NCBI RefSeq assembly: GCF_024679095.1
Contig: NW_026111250.1
Span: 372,001 to 436,000 of the forward strand
DNA length: 64,000 nt
Reading direction: 5' to 3'
Source of the DNA: Eriocheir sinensis
Lineage: Eukaryota > Arthropoda > Malacostraca > Decapoda > Varunidae
Positions 1 through 13,837 of the stretch are shown here, piece after piece (the first letter of the stretch is position 1; each line of letters starts with the position of its first letter). The position numbers were made by a program, and so were the translations under genes. The notes under the pieces are model-generated. The model did no database searches. It was given only the letters and a program-made list of their open reading frames with translations, and was not told the origin of the DNA.

Positions 1-2680
1 TCGTATCAAACTAAATAAACAAAATATCAATAAAATAATGTAAATTTGTATGAGAAAACATATACAAATACATATAAAATAACGCTAATTTCCATAAAAA
101 TATATGTCCAAAAATGAACGTAAAATAAAGTAACTTTGGATAAAAATATATATACAAAACACACATTAAATATTGTAAATGCGTACATAAAATAACCTAA
201 ATTTGTATAAAACTATATACAAAAATACACAAAAATAATTTAAATTTGTATGAAAAGAAATATACAAAATACACATAAAATTAGGTTAATTTGTATTGAA
301 ATACATATACAAAATACATATAAAATAATGTAAATTTGAAAGAAAATATATAAACAAATACACATATAATAACGTAAATTTGTATGAAATATATATTCAA
401 AATACACATTAAATAATGTAAATATGTATAAAAAAATATATACAAAACACAAATAGCATAATGTAAAATAGTATCAAAATATATACACAGAATATTAATA
501 AAATAATGTAAATTTGTATGAAAATTAAGATGCAAAATACCTATAAAATAACGCTTTTTTTATAAAATTATTGATACCAAAATACACATAAAATATTTGA
601 ATTTGTATTAAAATAAATATACAAAATGCACATACAATAAGGTAAATTTGTATTGAAATAGATATGCAAAATACATATAAAATAATGTAAATTTGTTTCA
701 AAATATATATACGAATACACATAAAATAACGTAGATTTCTATAAAAATACATATACAAAATACACATAATATTAAGTAAATACGTATAAAAAAATGTATT
801 CAAAATACACATAAAACAATGTAAATTCGTATAAATGTAAATAAACAATATACCAATAAAAGAATGTGTATTTGTATAAATATAAATATACAAAATGCAC
901 ATAAAATAACGTAAATTTATATAAATCTATATACATAAAATAACGCAAATTTCTATAAAAATATATGTACAAAAATGAACAGAAAATAAATTTGCATAAA
1001 AATATATATACAAAACACACTTTAGATAATGTAAATGAGTATAAAAATATGTATACAAAATGCCTATGAAATAATCTAAATTCGTATCGAATTAAATTAA
1101 GAAAATATCAATAAAAGAATGTAATTTTGGATGAAAATATATATACAAAATACACATAAAATAACCTAAATACAAATACAAATATACACATAAAATAATT
1201 TAAAATTGAATGATATAAATATACAAAATAAACATAAAATAAGGTAAATTTGTAATGAAATATATGAAAAAATACACATAAAATAATATAAATTTGTATG
1301 AAAATATATATACAAATACACATTAAATAACATGAATTTGTATAAAATTTGTATCAAAATATATACTTATACACACAATAAAATAACGTAATTTTTTTAT
1401 GAAAATGTATATACAAAATACACATAAAATAATTTAAATACGTAGAAAAATATATATACAAAAAACACATAAAATAATGTAAATTTCTATGAAAATATAT
1501 AAACAAATACACATAAAATAATGTAAATTTGGATAAAATATATATACAAAATAAACATTAAATAATGTAAATATGTATAAAAAAATTTACAAAATACACA
1601 TAGAATAATGTTAAATCGTATCAAAATAAATAAAGAGAATATCAATAAAATAATGTAAATTTGTATGAAAATAAAGATGCAAAATATCCATATAATAACG
1701 CATATTTGCATAAAAATATATATACAAAAATACATATAAAATAGTTAAGTTTGTATTAAAATAAATATACAAAATGCACGTACAATAAAGTAAATTGGTA
1801 TTGAAATAGATATGCAAAATACACATCAATAATGTAAATTTGTATCAAAATATATATACGAATACTCATAAAATAGAGTAAATTTTTATAAAAATATACA
1901 TACAAAATAGATATACAAAATACACATATAACTACTTAAATTTGTATTTAAATACATGTACAAAAAAACACATAAAATAATGTAGATTTGTATGAAATGA
2001 AAACAAATACATTTTATATAAAATATATATACAAAATACACATAGAATAATGTAAAATCATTTTAAAATAAATACACAGAATATCAATAAAATAATGTAA
2101 ATTTGTATGAAAATAAAGATGCAAAATACCCATAAAATAAAGCATATTTTTATAAAAACACATATACAAAAATACACATAGATTAATCAAATTTGTATTA
2201 AAATTAATATACAAAATGCACATACAATAAGGTAAATTTGTATTGAAAAAATATGCAAAATACACATAAAACAATGTAAATTTGTCTCAAAATATATATA
2301 CGAATACACATAAAATAACGCAGATTTCAATAGAAATATATATACAAAATACACTTGAAATAATGTAAATACGTATAAAAATATATTTAAAAAATACACA
2401 TTAAATAATGTTAATTCGTGTCAAAATAAATAAACAAAATATCATGAAAAGAATGTGTATTTGTATGAAAATATATATACAAAATACACATAAAATAACC
2501 TAAATTTGTATAAAACTATAAACAAAAATACACAAAAATAATTTAAACTTGTATGAAAATAAATATACAAAAAACATATAAAAATAGGTAAATTTGTATT
2601 GAAATACATATACAAAATACACATAAAATAATGTAAATTTGAATGAAAATATATAAACATATAGACTTAAAATAACGTAA
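1..2680 (+). repeat. Inverted repeat 1, left arm
   Basis: Reverse complement of 9,252-11,931: matching positions sum to about 11,932 throughout (for example 1 with 11,931, 1,357 with 10,575, 2,274 with 9,656). The window edge truncates the arm. Confidence 0.87.
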
Positions 2681-3232
2681 ATTTGTATCAAATATATATA
2701 CAAAAAAAACATTAAATTATGTAAATATGTATAAAAAAATATATACAAAACACAAATAAAATAATGTAAAATCGTATCAAAATAAATACAGAAAATAATA
2801 ATAAAATAATGTAAATTTGTATGAAAATTAAGATGCAAAATACCCATAAAATAACGCATTTTTTATAAAAATATATATACGAAAAAACATAAAATATTTG
2901 ATTTTGTATTAAAATAAATAGATATACAAAATACACATAAAATAAGCTAAATTTGAATATAAATATATATACAAAATACATAAAATAATGTAAATTTGTA
3001 TCAAAATACCTATACAAATACACATATAATAACGTAAATTTGTATAAAAATATATAAACAAAATACACATTAAATAATGTAAATACGTATAAAAAAGATG
3101 TAAAAAATACACAAATAATCATGTAATTCGTATCAAAATAGACAAAATACCAATAAAATAATGTAAATTTCTATGAGAAAACATATACAAAATACACATA
3201 AATAACGCAAATATCAATAAAAATATATATAA
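1..3232 (+). repeat. Block 1, A-rich strand on +
   Basis: Near-identical to 47,087-50,324. The first 2.7 kb is also the reverse complement of 9,252-11,931, and roughly 520-3,232 recurs directly at 35,117-37,594. Around 1,320-1,390 one monomer carries an extra atttgtataaaattt piece and the next reads cacaataaaataacg, a local variant copied to every related segment. Confidence 0.9.
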
Positions 3233-3246
3233 TATAATATATTTTT
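3219..3246. repeat. A-to-T switch, near-palindrome, junction type 1
   Basis: aaaaatatatataatata begins a stretch whose two sides are almost reverse complements, ending atattttt. The same junction is at 37,579, 41,887 and 50,310. Confidence 0.85.
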
Positions 3247-3413
3247 ATACATATTTAAAATATTTAATGTATATTTTGTATATATATTTTATCCAAATTT
3301 ACGTGATTTTATATGTATTTGTTTATATATTTTCATACAAATTTACATTATTTTATGTGAGTTTTGTATATGTATTTCAATACAAATTTGCCTAACTTTA
3401 TGTGTATTTTGCA
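3233..3413 (-). repeat. Block 2, short T-rich block
   Basis: About four monomers in inverted orientation. The left edge is the near-palindromic junction at 3,219-3,246. The right edge is gcatat joined to an A-rich class f/g monomer. Relative to 37,595-40,110 this block looks like the two ends of a longer segment joined after loss of about 2.3 kb. The same short block recurs at 50,325-50,504. Confidence 0.85.
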
Positions 3414-4616
3414 TATACAAAATATACAAAATGCACATAAAACAATGTATATTTGTTTCAAAATATATATACGAATACACATAAAATAACGTATATTTCT
3501 ATAGAAATATATATACAAAATACACATGAAATGACGTAAATACGTATAAAAATATATATACACAATACACATTAAATAATGTAAATTTGCATCAAAATAA
3601 ATAAACAAAATATCAATAAAAGAATGTGTATTTGTATGAAAATAGATATAAAAAATACACATAAAATATTGTAAATTTGTTTAAAACTCTATTAAAAAAA
3701 TACACAAAAATAATTTAAATTTGTATAAAAATATATATACAAAATACACATAAAACTAGTTAAATTTCTATTGAAATACATATACAAAATACACATAAAA
3801 TACTGTAAATTTGAATGAAAATATATAAACAAATACACTTAAAATAACGTAAATTTGTATGAAATATATATAGAAAATACACATTAAATAATGTAAATAT
3901 GTATAAAAAAATATATACAAAACACAAATAGAATAATGAAAATAGTATCAAAATAAATACACAGAATATTAATAAAATAATGTATATTTGTATGAAAATA
4001 AAGATGCAAAATACCCATAAAACAACGCATTTTTTATGAAAATATATACCAAAATACACAAAATATTTAAATTTGTATTACAATAAATATACAAAATGCA
4101 CATACAATAAGGTAAATTTGTATTGAAATAGATATGCAAAATACACATAAAACAATGTAAATTTGTTTCAAAATATATATACGAATACACATAAATAACG
4201 TAGATTTCTATAAAAATATATATACAAAATACACATAAAATGAAGTAAATACGTATAAGAAAATGTATACAAAATACACATAAAATAATGTAAATTCGTA
4301 TGAAAATAAATAAACTAAATGCCAATAAAAGAATGTTTACTTGTATAAATATAAATATACAAAATACACATAAAATAACGTAAAATTGTATAAAACTATA
4401 TACAAAAATAAACAAAAATAATTAAATTTGTATGAAAATAGATATACAAAAGACACATAAAATAAGCTAAATTTGAATTGAAATAAATATAGAAAATACA
4501 TAAAATAATGTAAATTTGTATCAAAATATATATTCAAATACACATATATTAAAATTAATATACAAAATGCGTATATAATAAGGTAAATTTGTATTGAAAA
4601 AATATGCAACATACAC
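3414..4616 (+). repeat. Block 3, A-rich strand on +
   Basis: Contains a nearly complete HOR with class e markers near 3,465 and 4,172. Matches 50,505-51,680 and, with small indels, 40,111-41,240. Ends at the recurrent junction containing caacatacacgtttactc. Confidence 0.88.
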
Positions 4617-4624
4617 GTTTACTC
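4607..4624. repeat. A-to-T switch, junction type 2
   Basis: caacatacacgtttactc joins an A-rich class f monomer to a T-rich monomer. Found also at 6,551, 51,673 and 53,994. Confidence 0.85.
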
Positions 4625-5488
4625 ATACAAATTTACATTATTTTATGTGTATTTTGTATACATTTTTTTATACGTATTTACTTCATTTTATGTGTATTTT
4701 GTATATATATTTTTATAGAAATCTACGTTATTTTATGTGTATTCGTATATATATTTTGAAACAAATTTACATTGTTTTATATGTATTTTGCATATCTATT
4801 TCAATACAAATTTACCTTATTGTATGTGTTTTTTGTATATTTATTTTAATACAAATTTAATTTTTTGATGTGTATTTTGGTATATATATTTTTATATATG
4901 CGTTATTTTATGGGTATTTTGCTTCTTTATTTTAATACAAATTTACATTATTTTATTAATATTCTGTGTATTTATTTTGATACGATTTTACATTATTATA
5001 TTTGTGTTTTGTACATATTTTTTTATACAAATTTACGTTATTTTAAGTGTATTTGTTTATGTATTTTCATTCAAATTATTTTATTTATCTATTACATTAT
5101 TTTATGTGAATTTTGTGTATCTATTTCAATACAAATTTACCTAATTTTATGTGTATTTTGTATATTTATTTTCATACAAATTTAAAATATTTTTGTTTAT
5201 TTTTGTATATAGTTTGATACAAATTTAGGTTATTTTATGTGTATTTTGTATATCTATTTTCATACAAATACACATTCTTTTATTGATATTTTGTTTATTT
5301 ATTTTGACGCGAATTTTATGTGAATTTGTTTTCATTTCATACAAATTTACATTATTTTATGTGTATTTTGTACATGTATTTAAATACAAATTTAACTAAT
5401 TATATGTGTATTTTGTATATCTATTTTCATACAAATTGAAATTTATTTTTTTGTTTTTTTGTATATATTTTTATTCAAATTTTCGTAA
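4617..5488 (-). repeat. Block 4, T-rich strand on +
   Basis: Follows classes c to p and ends in tcgtaatcttataaaa. The counterpart at 51,681-52,931 begins with roughly ten more monomers (b, k, l and others) that are missing here: in this copy the junction joins straight to class c. Confidence 0.88.
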
Positions 5489-5498
5489 TCTTATAAAA
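5483..5498. repeat. T-to-A switch, junction type 3
   Basis: tcgtaatcttataaaa. The partner junction is at 52,926. Confidence 0.83.
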
Positions 5499-6556
5499 AT
5501 ATATATACCAAAAAAAACATAAAATATTTAAATTTGCATTGAAATAAATATACAAAATGCACATACAATAAGGTAAATTTGTATTGAAAGAGATATGCAA
5601 AAATACATATAAAACAATGTAAATTTGTCTCAAAATATATATACGAATACAAAAAAAAAACGTAGATTTCTATAAAAATATATATATACATAATACACTT
5701 AAAATTAAGTAAATACGTATAAAAAAATGTATACAACATACACATAAAATAATGTAAATTCGAATTAAAATAAATAAACAAAATACCAATAAAAGAATGT
5801 GTATTTGGATAAATATAAATATAGAAAATACACATACAAAATAAACATAAAATAAGGTAGATTTGTAAAAAAATATATGTACAAAATACACATAAAATAA
5901 TATAAATTCATATAAAAATATATATACAAATACACATAAAATACCATGAATTTGTATAAAAATATATATTCAAAATAAATATTAAATTATGTAAAAGCGT
6001 ATAAAAATATATATACAAAGTACATATAAAATAATGTCAATTCGTATCAATATAAATCAACAAAACACCAATAAAATAATATATATTTGAATGAAAATAA
6101 ATTTACAAAATACACATAACATAACTAAAATTTGTATTAAAATATATACAAAAATACATAGAAATAATTTGAGTTTGTATGAAAATAGATATACAAAATA
6201 CACATAAAACTAGGTAAATTTCTTTTGAAATGTATATACAAAATACCCATAAAATACTGTAAATTTGTGTCAAAATATATAAGCAAATACACATAAAATA
6301 ACGTAAATTTGTATGAAAAATATATACAAAATACACATAGAATAATGTCAATTCGTATCAAAATGAATGAGCAGAATATCAATAAAATAATGTAAATTTG
6401 TATGAAAATAAAGATGCAAAATACCCAAAAAATAGAGCATATGTTTATAAAAATACAGATACAAAAATACACATCGAATAATTAAATTTGTATTAAAATT
6501 AATATATAAAATGCGTATATAATAAGGTAAATTTGTATTGATAAAATATGCAACAT
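5489..6556 (+). repeat. Block 5, A-rich strand on +
   Basis: Matches 52,932-54,000. The portion 5,608-6,255 recurs directly as block 7 at a distance of 1,558 bp. It carries an uncommon monomer with two adjacent heads (acacatacaaaataaacat, near 5,830) that also marks block 7 and 34,92x. Confidence 0.88.
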
Positions 6557-6568
6557 ACACGTTTACTC
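6551..6568. repeat. A-to-T switch, junction type 2
   Basis: Second occurrence within the left copy, 1,944 bp after the first. The upstream text here reads tattgataaaatatg rather than tattgaaaaaatatg. Confidence 0.85.
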
Positions 6569-7165
6569 ATACAAATTTATATTATTTTATTGGTATTTTG
6601 TTTATTTATTTTGATAGGAATTACATGATTATATGTGTATTTTGTACATATTTTTTATACGTATTTACATTATTTAATGTGTATTTTGTTTATATATTTT
6701 CATACAAATTTACGTTATTATATGTGTATTTGTTTAAATATTTTGATACAAATTTACTTTATTTCATGTATTTTGTATATATATTTCAATTCAAATTTAG
6801 CTTATTTTGTGTGTATTTTGTATATATTTTCATACAAATATAATTACTTCTGTGTATTTTTGTATATAGTTTTATTTAAATTTACGTTATTTTATGTGTA
6901 TTTTGTATATTTATATTTATACAAATACACATTCTTTTATTGGTATTTTGTTTATTTATTTTGATACGAATTTACATTATTTTATGTGTATTTTGTATAC
7001 ATTTTTTTATACGTATTTACTTCATTTTATGTGTATTTTGTATATATATATTTTTTTAGAAATCTACGTTATTTTATGTGTATTCGTATACATATTTTGA
7101 AACAAATTTACATTGCTTTATATGTATTTTGCATATCTATTTCAATACAAATTTACCTTATTGTA
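6557..7165 (-). repeat. Block 6, T-rich strand on +
   Basis: Starts at the caacatacacgtttactc junction and runs b, k, l and onward through p, a, b, c, d, e, f. Up to about 6,910 it matches 54,001-54,354. Beyond that the second copy jumps to the sequence found here near 8,761. Confidence 0.86.
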
Positions 7166-7813
7166 CATAATAAAACAATGTAAATTTGTTTCAAAATATA
7201 TGTACGAATACACATAAAATAACGTAGATTTCTATAAAAATATATATACAAAATACACATAAAATTAAGTAAATACGTTTAAAAAAATGTAAACAAAAAA
7301 CATAAAATAATGTAAATTCGAAACAAAATAAATAAACAAAATACCAATAAAAGAATGTGTATTTGTATAAATATAAATGTACAAAATACACATACAAAAT
7401 AAACATAAAATAAGGTAAATTTGTAATGAAATATATGTACAAAATACACATAAAATAATGTAAATTTATATGAAAATATATATACAAATACACATAAAAT
7501 ACCATGAATTTGTATAAAATTATATACTCAAAATAAATATTAAATAATGTAAATGCGTATAAAAATATATACAAAGTACATATAAAATAATGTAAATTCG
7601 TATCAATATAAATCAACAAAATACCAATAAAATAATATATATTTGAATGAAAATAGATTTGCAAAATACACATAACCTAACTAAAATTTGTATTGAAATA
7701 TATACAAAAATACATACAAATAATTTGAGTTTGAATGAAAATAGATATTCAAAATACACATAAAACTAGGTAAATTTCTTTTGAAATATATATACAAAAT
7801 ACCCATAAAATAT
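7166..7813 (+). repeat. Block 7, A-rich block present only in the left copy
   Basis: A direct repeat of 5,608-6,255 (offset 1,558 bp), flanked by two inverted joins: ttgtacataataaaacaatg on the left and tattgtcataatttcatatg on the right. Neither join occurs in the 47-64 kb copy, so the block lies within a segment that differs between the copies. Confidence 0.85.
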
Positions 7814-7885
7814 TGTCATAATTTCATATGTATTTTGTATATATATTTCTATAAAAATCTACTTTATTTTATGTGGATTCGTATG

Positions 7886-9240
7886 AATATTTATTTTGAT
7901 ACAAATTCAAATATTTTATGTGTATTTTGGTATCAATAATTTTATAAAAAATGCGTTATTTTATAGGTATTTTGCATCTTAATTTTCATACAAATTTACA
8001 TTATTTTATTAATATTCTGTGTATATATTTTGATACGATTTTACATTATTCTATTTGTGTTTTGTATATATTTTTTTATACATATTTACATTATTTAATG
8101 TGTATTTTGTATATATATTTCATACAAATTTACGTTATTATATGTGTATTTGTTTATATATTTTCTTTCAAATTTACATTATTTTATGTGTATTTTGTAT
8201 ATGTATTTCAATAGAAATTAACCTAATTTTATGTGTATTTTGTATATTTCTTTTCATACAAATTTAAATTATTTTTGTGTATTTTTGTATATAGTTTTAT
8301 ACAAATTTAGGTTATTTTATGTACGCATTTACATTATTTAATGTGTGTTTTGTATATATTTTTATCCAAGTTAATTTATTTTACGTTCATTTTTGGACAT
8401 ATATTTTTATAGAAATTAGCGTTATTTTATATGTATTTGTATATGTTTACTCATACAAATTTACATTATTATATTGCTATTTTGTTTATTTAGTTTGATA
8501 CGAATTACATGATTATATGTGTATTTTGTACATATTTTTTATACGTATTTACATTACTTAATGTGTATTTTGTTTATATATTTTAAACAAATTTACGTTA
8601 TTATATGTATTTTTATAAATATTTTGATACAAATTTACATTATTTTATGTATTTTGTATATACATTTCAATTCAAATTTAGCTTATTTTATCTGTATTTT
8701 GTAAATCTATTTTCATACGAATTTAATTACTTCTGTGTATTTTTGTATATAGTTTTATACAAATTTACGTTATTTTATGTGTATTTTGTATATTAATATT
8801 TATACAAATACACATTCTTTTATTGGTATTTTGTTTATTTATTTTGATACGAATTTACATTATTTTATGTGTATTTTGTATACATTTTTTATACGTATTT
8901 ACTTCATTTTACGTGTATTTTGTATATATATTTTTATACAAATCTACGTTATTTTATGTGTATTCGTATATATATTTTGAAACAAATTTACATTGTTTTA
9001 TATGTATTTTGCATATCTATTTCAATACAGATTTACCTTATTGTATGTGTATTTTGTATATTTATTTTAATACAAATAAATTTTTTATGTGTATTTTTGT
9101 ATATATATTTAAAAAAATGCGTTATTTTATGGGTATTTTGCTTCTTTATTTTCATACAAATTTACATTATTTTATTAATATTCTGTGTATTTATTTTGAT
9201 ACGATTTTACATTATTCTATTTGTGTTTTGTATATATTTT
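7886..9240 (-). repeat. Direct repeat inside block 8, copy 1
   Basis: Matches 11,310-12,670 at an offset of 3,423-3,428 bp. Copy 1 starts after a distinctive gattcgtatgaatat piece at about 7,875. Confidence 0.83.
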
Positions 9241-9251
9241 TTTATACAAAT

Positions 9252-11931
9252 TTACGTTATTTTAAGTATTTGTTTATGTATTTTCATTCAAATTTACATT
9301 ATTTTATGTGTATTTTGTATATGTATTTCAATACAAATTTACCTATTTTTATATGTTTTTTGTATATTTATTTTCATACAAGTTTAAATTATTTTTGAGT
9401 ATTTTTGTATATAGTTTTATACAAATTTAGGTTATTTTATGTGTATTTTGTATATCTATTTTCATACAAATACACATTCTTTTCATGATATTTTGTTTAT
9501 TTACTTTGACACGAATTAACATTATTTAATGTGTATTTTGTATATATATTTTTATACGTATTTACATTATTTCAACTGTATTTTGTATATATATTTCTAT
9601 AGAAATCTGCGTTATTTTATGTGTATTCGTATATATATTTTGAAACAAATTTACATTGTTTTATGTGTATTTTGCATATTTTTTCAATACAAATTTACCT
9701 TATTGTATGTGCATTTTGTATATTAATTTTAATATAAATTTGATTAATCTATGTGTATTTTTGTATATGTATTTTTATAAAAATATGCTTTATTTTATGG
9801 GTATTTTGCATCTTTATTTTCATACAAATTTAAATTATTTTATTGATATTCTGTGTATTTATTTTGATATGTTTTTACATTATTCTATGTGTATTTTGTA
9901 TATATATTTTATATAAAATGTATTTGTTTTCATTTCATACAAATCTACATTATTTTATGTGTTTTTTGTACATGTATTTAAATACAAATTTAACTAGTTA
10001 TATGTGTATTTTGTATATCTATTTTGTATGTATATTTTCATAGAAATTTACTCTATTTTTTGAGTATTCGTATATATATTTTGATACAAATTTACATTAT
10101 TAATGTGTATTTTGCATATCTATTTCAATACAAATTTACTTTATTGTACGTGCATTTTGTATATTTATTTTAATACAAATTTAATTATTTTATATGTATT
10201 TTTGTATATATATTTTTATGCAAATATGCGTTATTATATGGATATTTTGCATCTTTATTTTCATACAAATTTACATTATTTTATTGATATTCTCTTTATT
10301 TATTTTGATACGATTTAACATTATTCTATGTGTTTTTTGTATATATTTTTTTATACATATTTACATTATTTAATGTTCATATTGTATATATATTTTATCC
10401 AAATTTACATTATTTTATGTGTATTTGTTTATATATTTTCATACATATTTACATTATTTTATGTGTTTTTTGTATATATATTTTTCTACGTAATAAAATT
10501 ATTTTATGTGTATTTTGTATATACATTTTCATAAAAAAAATTAAGTTATTTTATTGTGTTTATAAGTATATATTTTGATACAAATTTTATACAAATTCAT
10601 GTTATTTAATGTGTATTTGTATATATATTTTCATACAAATTTATATTATTTTATGTGTATTTTTTCATATATTTCATTACAAATTTACCTTATTTTATGT
10701 TTATTTTGTATATTTATTTCATTCAATTTTAAATTATTTTATGTGTATATTTGTATTTGTATTTAGGTTATTTTATGTGTATTTTGTATATATATTTTCA
10801 TCCAAATTACATTATTATATTGGTATTTTCTTAATTTAATTCAATACGAATTTAGATTATTTCATAGGTATTTTGTATACATATTTTTATACTCATTTAC
10901 ATTATCTAATGTGTGTTTTGTATATATATTTTATGCAAATTTATTTTATGTTCATTTTTGTACATATATTTTTATAGAAATTTGCGTTATTTTATGTATA
11001 TAGTTTTATATAAATTTACGTTATTTTATGTGCATTTTGTATATTTATATTTATACAAATACACATTCTTTTATTGCTATATTGTTTATTTATATTTATA
11101 CGAATTTACATTATTTTATGTGTATTTTGTATACATTTTTTTATACGTATTTACTTAATTTTATGTGTATTTTGTATATGTATTTTTATAGAAATCTACG
11201 TTATTTTATGAGTATTCGCATATATATTTTGAAACAAATTTACATTATTTTATATGTATTTTGCATATCTATTTCAATACAAATTTACCTTATTGTATGT
11301 GCATTTTGTATATTTATTTTGATACAAATTCAAATATTTTATGTGTATTTTGGTATCAATAATTTTATAAAAAAATGCGTTATTTTATAGGTATTTTGCA
11401 TCTTAATTTTCATACAAATTTACATTATTTTATTAATATTCTGTGTATATATTTTGATATGATTTTACAATATTCTATTTGTGTTTTGTATATATATTTT
11501 TTATACATATTTACATTATTTAATGTGTATTTTGTATATATATTTCATACAAATTTACGTTATTATATGTGTATTTGTTTATATATTTTCTTTCAAATTT
11601 ACATTATTTTATGTATATTTTGTATATGTATTTCAATAGAAATTAACCTCATTTTATGCGAATTTTGTATATTTCTTTTCATACAAATTTAAATTATTTT
11701 TGTGTATTTTTGTATATAGTTTTATACAAATTTAGGTTATTTTATGTACGCATTTACATTATTTAATGTGTGTTTTGTATATATATTTTTATCCAAAGTT
11801 AATTTATTTTACGTTCATTTTTGGACATATATTTTTATAGAAATTAGCGTTATTTTATATGTATTTGTATATGTTTTCTCATACAAATTTACATTATTTT
11901 ATTGCTATTTTGTTTATTTAGTTTGATACGA
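9252..11931 (-). repeat. Inverted repeat 1, right arm
   Basis: Right partner of the arm starting at position 1. Its inner limit is where classes k and l are fused near 9,240, a deletion not shared by the left arm. Beyond that only HOR-level resemblance remains. Confidence 0.87.
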
Positions 11932-12670
11932 ATTACATGATTATATGTGTATTTTGTACATATTTTTTATACGTATTTACATTACTTAATGTGTATTTTG
12001 TTTATATATTTTTAAACAAATTTACGTTATTATATGTATTTTTTAAATATTTTGATACAAATTTACATTATTTTATGTATTTTGTATATACATTTCAATT
12101 CAAATTTAGCTTATTTTATCTGTATTTTGTATATCTATTTTCAAACGAATTTAATTACTTCTGTGTATTTTTGTATATAGTTTTATACAAATTTACGTTA
12201 TTTTATGTGTATTTTGTATATTTATAGTTATACAAATACACATTCTTTTATTGGTATTTTGTTTATTTATTTTGATACGAATTTACATTATTTTATGTGT
12301 ATTTTGTATACATTTTTTTATACGTATTTACTTCATTTTAAGTGTATTTTGTATATATATTTTTATACAAATCTACGTTATTTTATGTGTATTCGTATAT
12401 ATATTGTGAAAAAAATTTACATTGTTTTATATGTATTTTGCATATCTATTTCAATACAGATTTACCTTATTGTATGTGTATTTTGTATATTTATTTTAAT
12501 ACAAATAAATTTTTTATGTGTATTTTTGTATATATATTTAAAAAAAAATGCGTTATTTTATGGGTATTTTGCTTTTTTATTTTCATACAAATTTACATTA
12601 TTTTATTAATATTCTGTGTATATATTTTAATACGATTTTACATTATTCTATTTGTGTTTTGTATATATTT
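11310..12670 (-). repeat. Direct repeat inside block 8, copy 2
   Basis: Partner of 7,886-9,240. Retained in the right-hand copy near 56.7-58.1 kb, whereas the equivalent of the first part of its partner has been lost there. Confidence 0.83.
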
Positions 12671-12868
12671 TTTTTATACATATTTACATTATTTAATGTG
12701 TATTTTATATATATATTTCATACAAATTTACATTATTTTATGTGTATTTTGTATATGTATTTAAATAGAAATTAACCTAATTTTATGTGTATTTTGTATA
12801 TTTCTTTTTATACAAATTTAAATTATTTTTGTGTATTTTTGTATATAGTTTTATACAAATTTATGTTA
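12201..12868 (-). repeat. Exemplar higher-order repeat unit, 15 monomers (class m missing)
   Basis: Written on the T-rich (+) strand, consecutive monomers start near 12,201 (a, acacattc end), 12,246 (b, attggtattttg), 12,291 (c, tatacattttt), 12,337 (d, aatctacg), 12,381 (e, gtattcgtatat), 12,425 (f, ttgcatatctatt), 12,470 (g, ttgtatgtg), 12,511 (h, ends aaatgcg), 12,555 (i, tgggtattttgc), 12,601 (j, aatattctgtg), 12,646 (k, ttctatttgtg), 12,692 (l, tttaatgtg), 12,737 (n, tatgtattt), 12,781 (o) and 12,826 (p, atatagtttta). Class a then begins again near 12,869. The same order recurs through the window on both strands, which defines a HOR rather than a simple tandem array. Confidence 0.85.
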
Positions 12869-13819
12869 TCTTATGTGTATTTTGTATATTTATTTTCATA
12901 CAAATACACATTCTTTTATTGACATTTTGTTTATTTATTTTGACGTGAATTTACATTATTTAATGTGTATTTTGTATATATATTTTTATACATATTTACA
13001 TCCTTTCATGTGTATTTTGTATATTTATAAAAAAATGCGTTATTTTATGGGTATTTTGCATCTTTATTTTCATACAAATTTACATTATTTTATTTACATT
13101 CTGTGTATTTATTTTAATACGATTTTACATTATTCTATTTGTGTTTTGTATATATATTTTTTATACATATTTACATTATTTAATGAGTATTTTTTTATAT
13201 ATTTTATACAAATTTATGTTAATTTAAGTGTATTTGTTTATATATTTTCATTCAAATTTACATTATTTTATGTGTATTTTGTATATTTATTTTCATACAA
13301 ATTTAACTTATGTTTGTGTATTTTTATATATAGTTTTATACAAATTTACGTTATTTTATGTGTATTTTGTATATGTATTTTCATACAAATACACATTCTT
13401 TTATTGATATTTTAATTATTTATTTTGACACGAATTTACATTATTTAATGTGTATTTTGTATATATATTTTTATACGTATTTACAACATTTCATGTGTAT
13501 TTTGTATATATATTTCTATAGAAATCTACGTTATTTTATGTGTACTCGTATATATATTTTGAATCAAATCTACATTATTTTATATGTATTTTGTATATAT
13601 ATTTCATTATAAATTTGTCTTATTTTAAGTTTATTTTTATATCTATTTTCATTCAAATTCAAATCATTTTATGTGTATATATTTATTTGTATTTACGTTA
13701 TTTTATGTGTATTTTCTATATATATTTTCATTCAAAATTACATTATTTTATCGGTATTTTGTTCATTTATTTCGATACGAATTTAGATTATTTCATGTGT
13801 ATTTTCTATACATATACAT

Positions 13820-13837
13820 ATAGAGTAAATTTCTATG
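13820..13837. repeat. T-to-A switch, junction type 4
   Basis: atagagtaaatttctatg just after the switch. Also at 39,509, 43,795 and 59,326. The T-rich sequence before it is of one kind here and at 59,326, and of another at 39,509 and 43,795. Confidence 0.84.

Larger units (their letters stand above)
7814..13819 (-). repeat. Block 8, 6 kb T-rich block
   Basis: The longest uninterrupted orientation block in the left half. It contains a direct repeat (7,886-9,240 against 11,310-12,670, offset about 3,424 bp) and the right arm of the inverted repeat with block 1. The segment from about 8,761 onward corresponds to 54,321-59,324. Confidence 0.9.

Noticed and set aside
6909..6919. Exact match to the budding-yeast ARS core (WTTTAYRTTTW) in class a monomers, atttatattta
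   Set aside because: At this base composition the 11-mer is expected often by chance, and nothing indicates a budding yeast.
8823..9398. Overlapping 191- and 172-codon open frames on the plus strand
   Set aside because: Two frames open over the same DNA are explained by the absence of stops on the T-rich strand. No coding constraint is visible.
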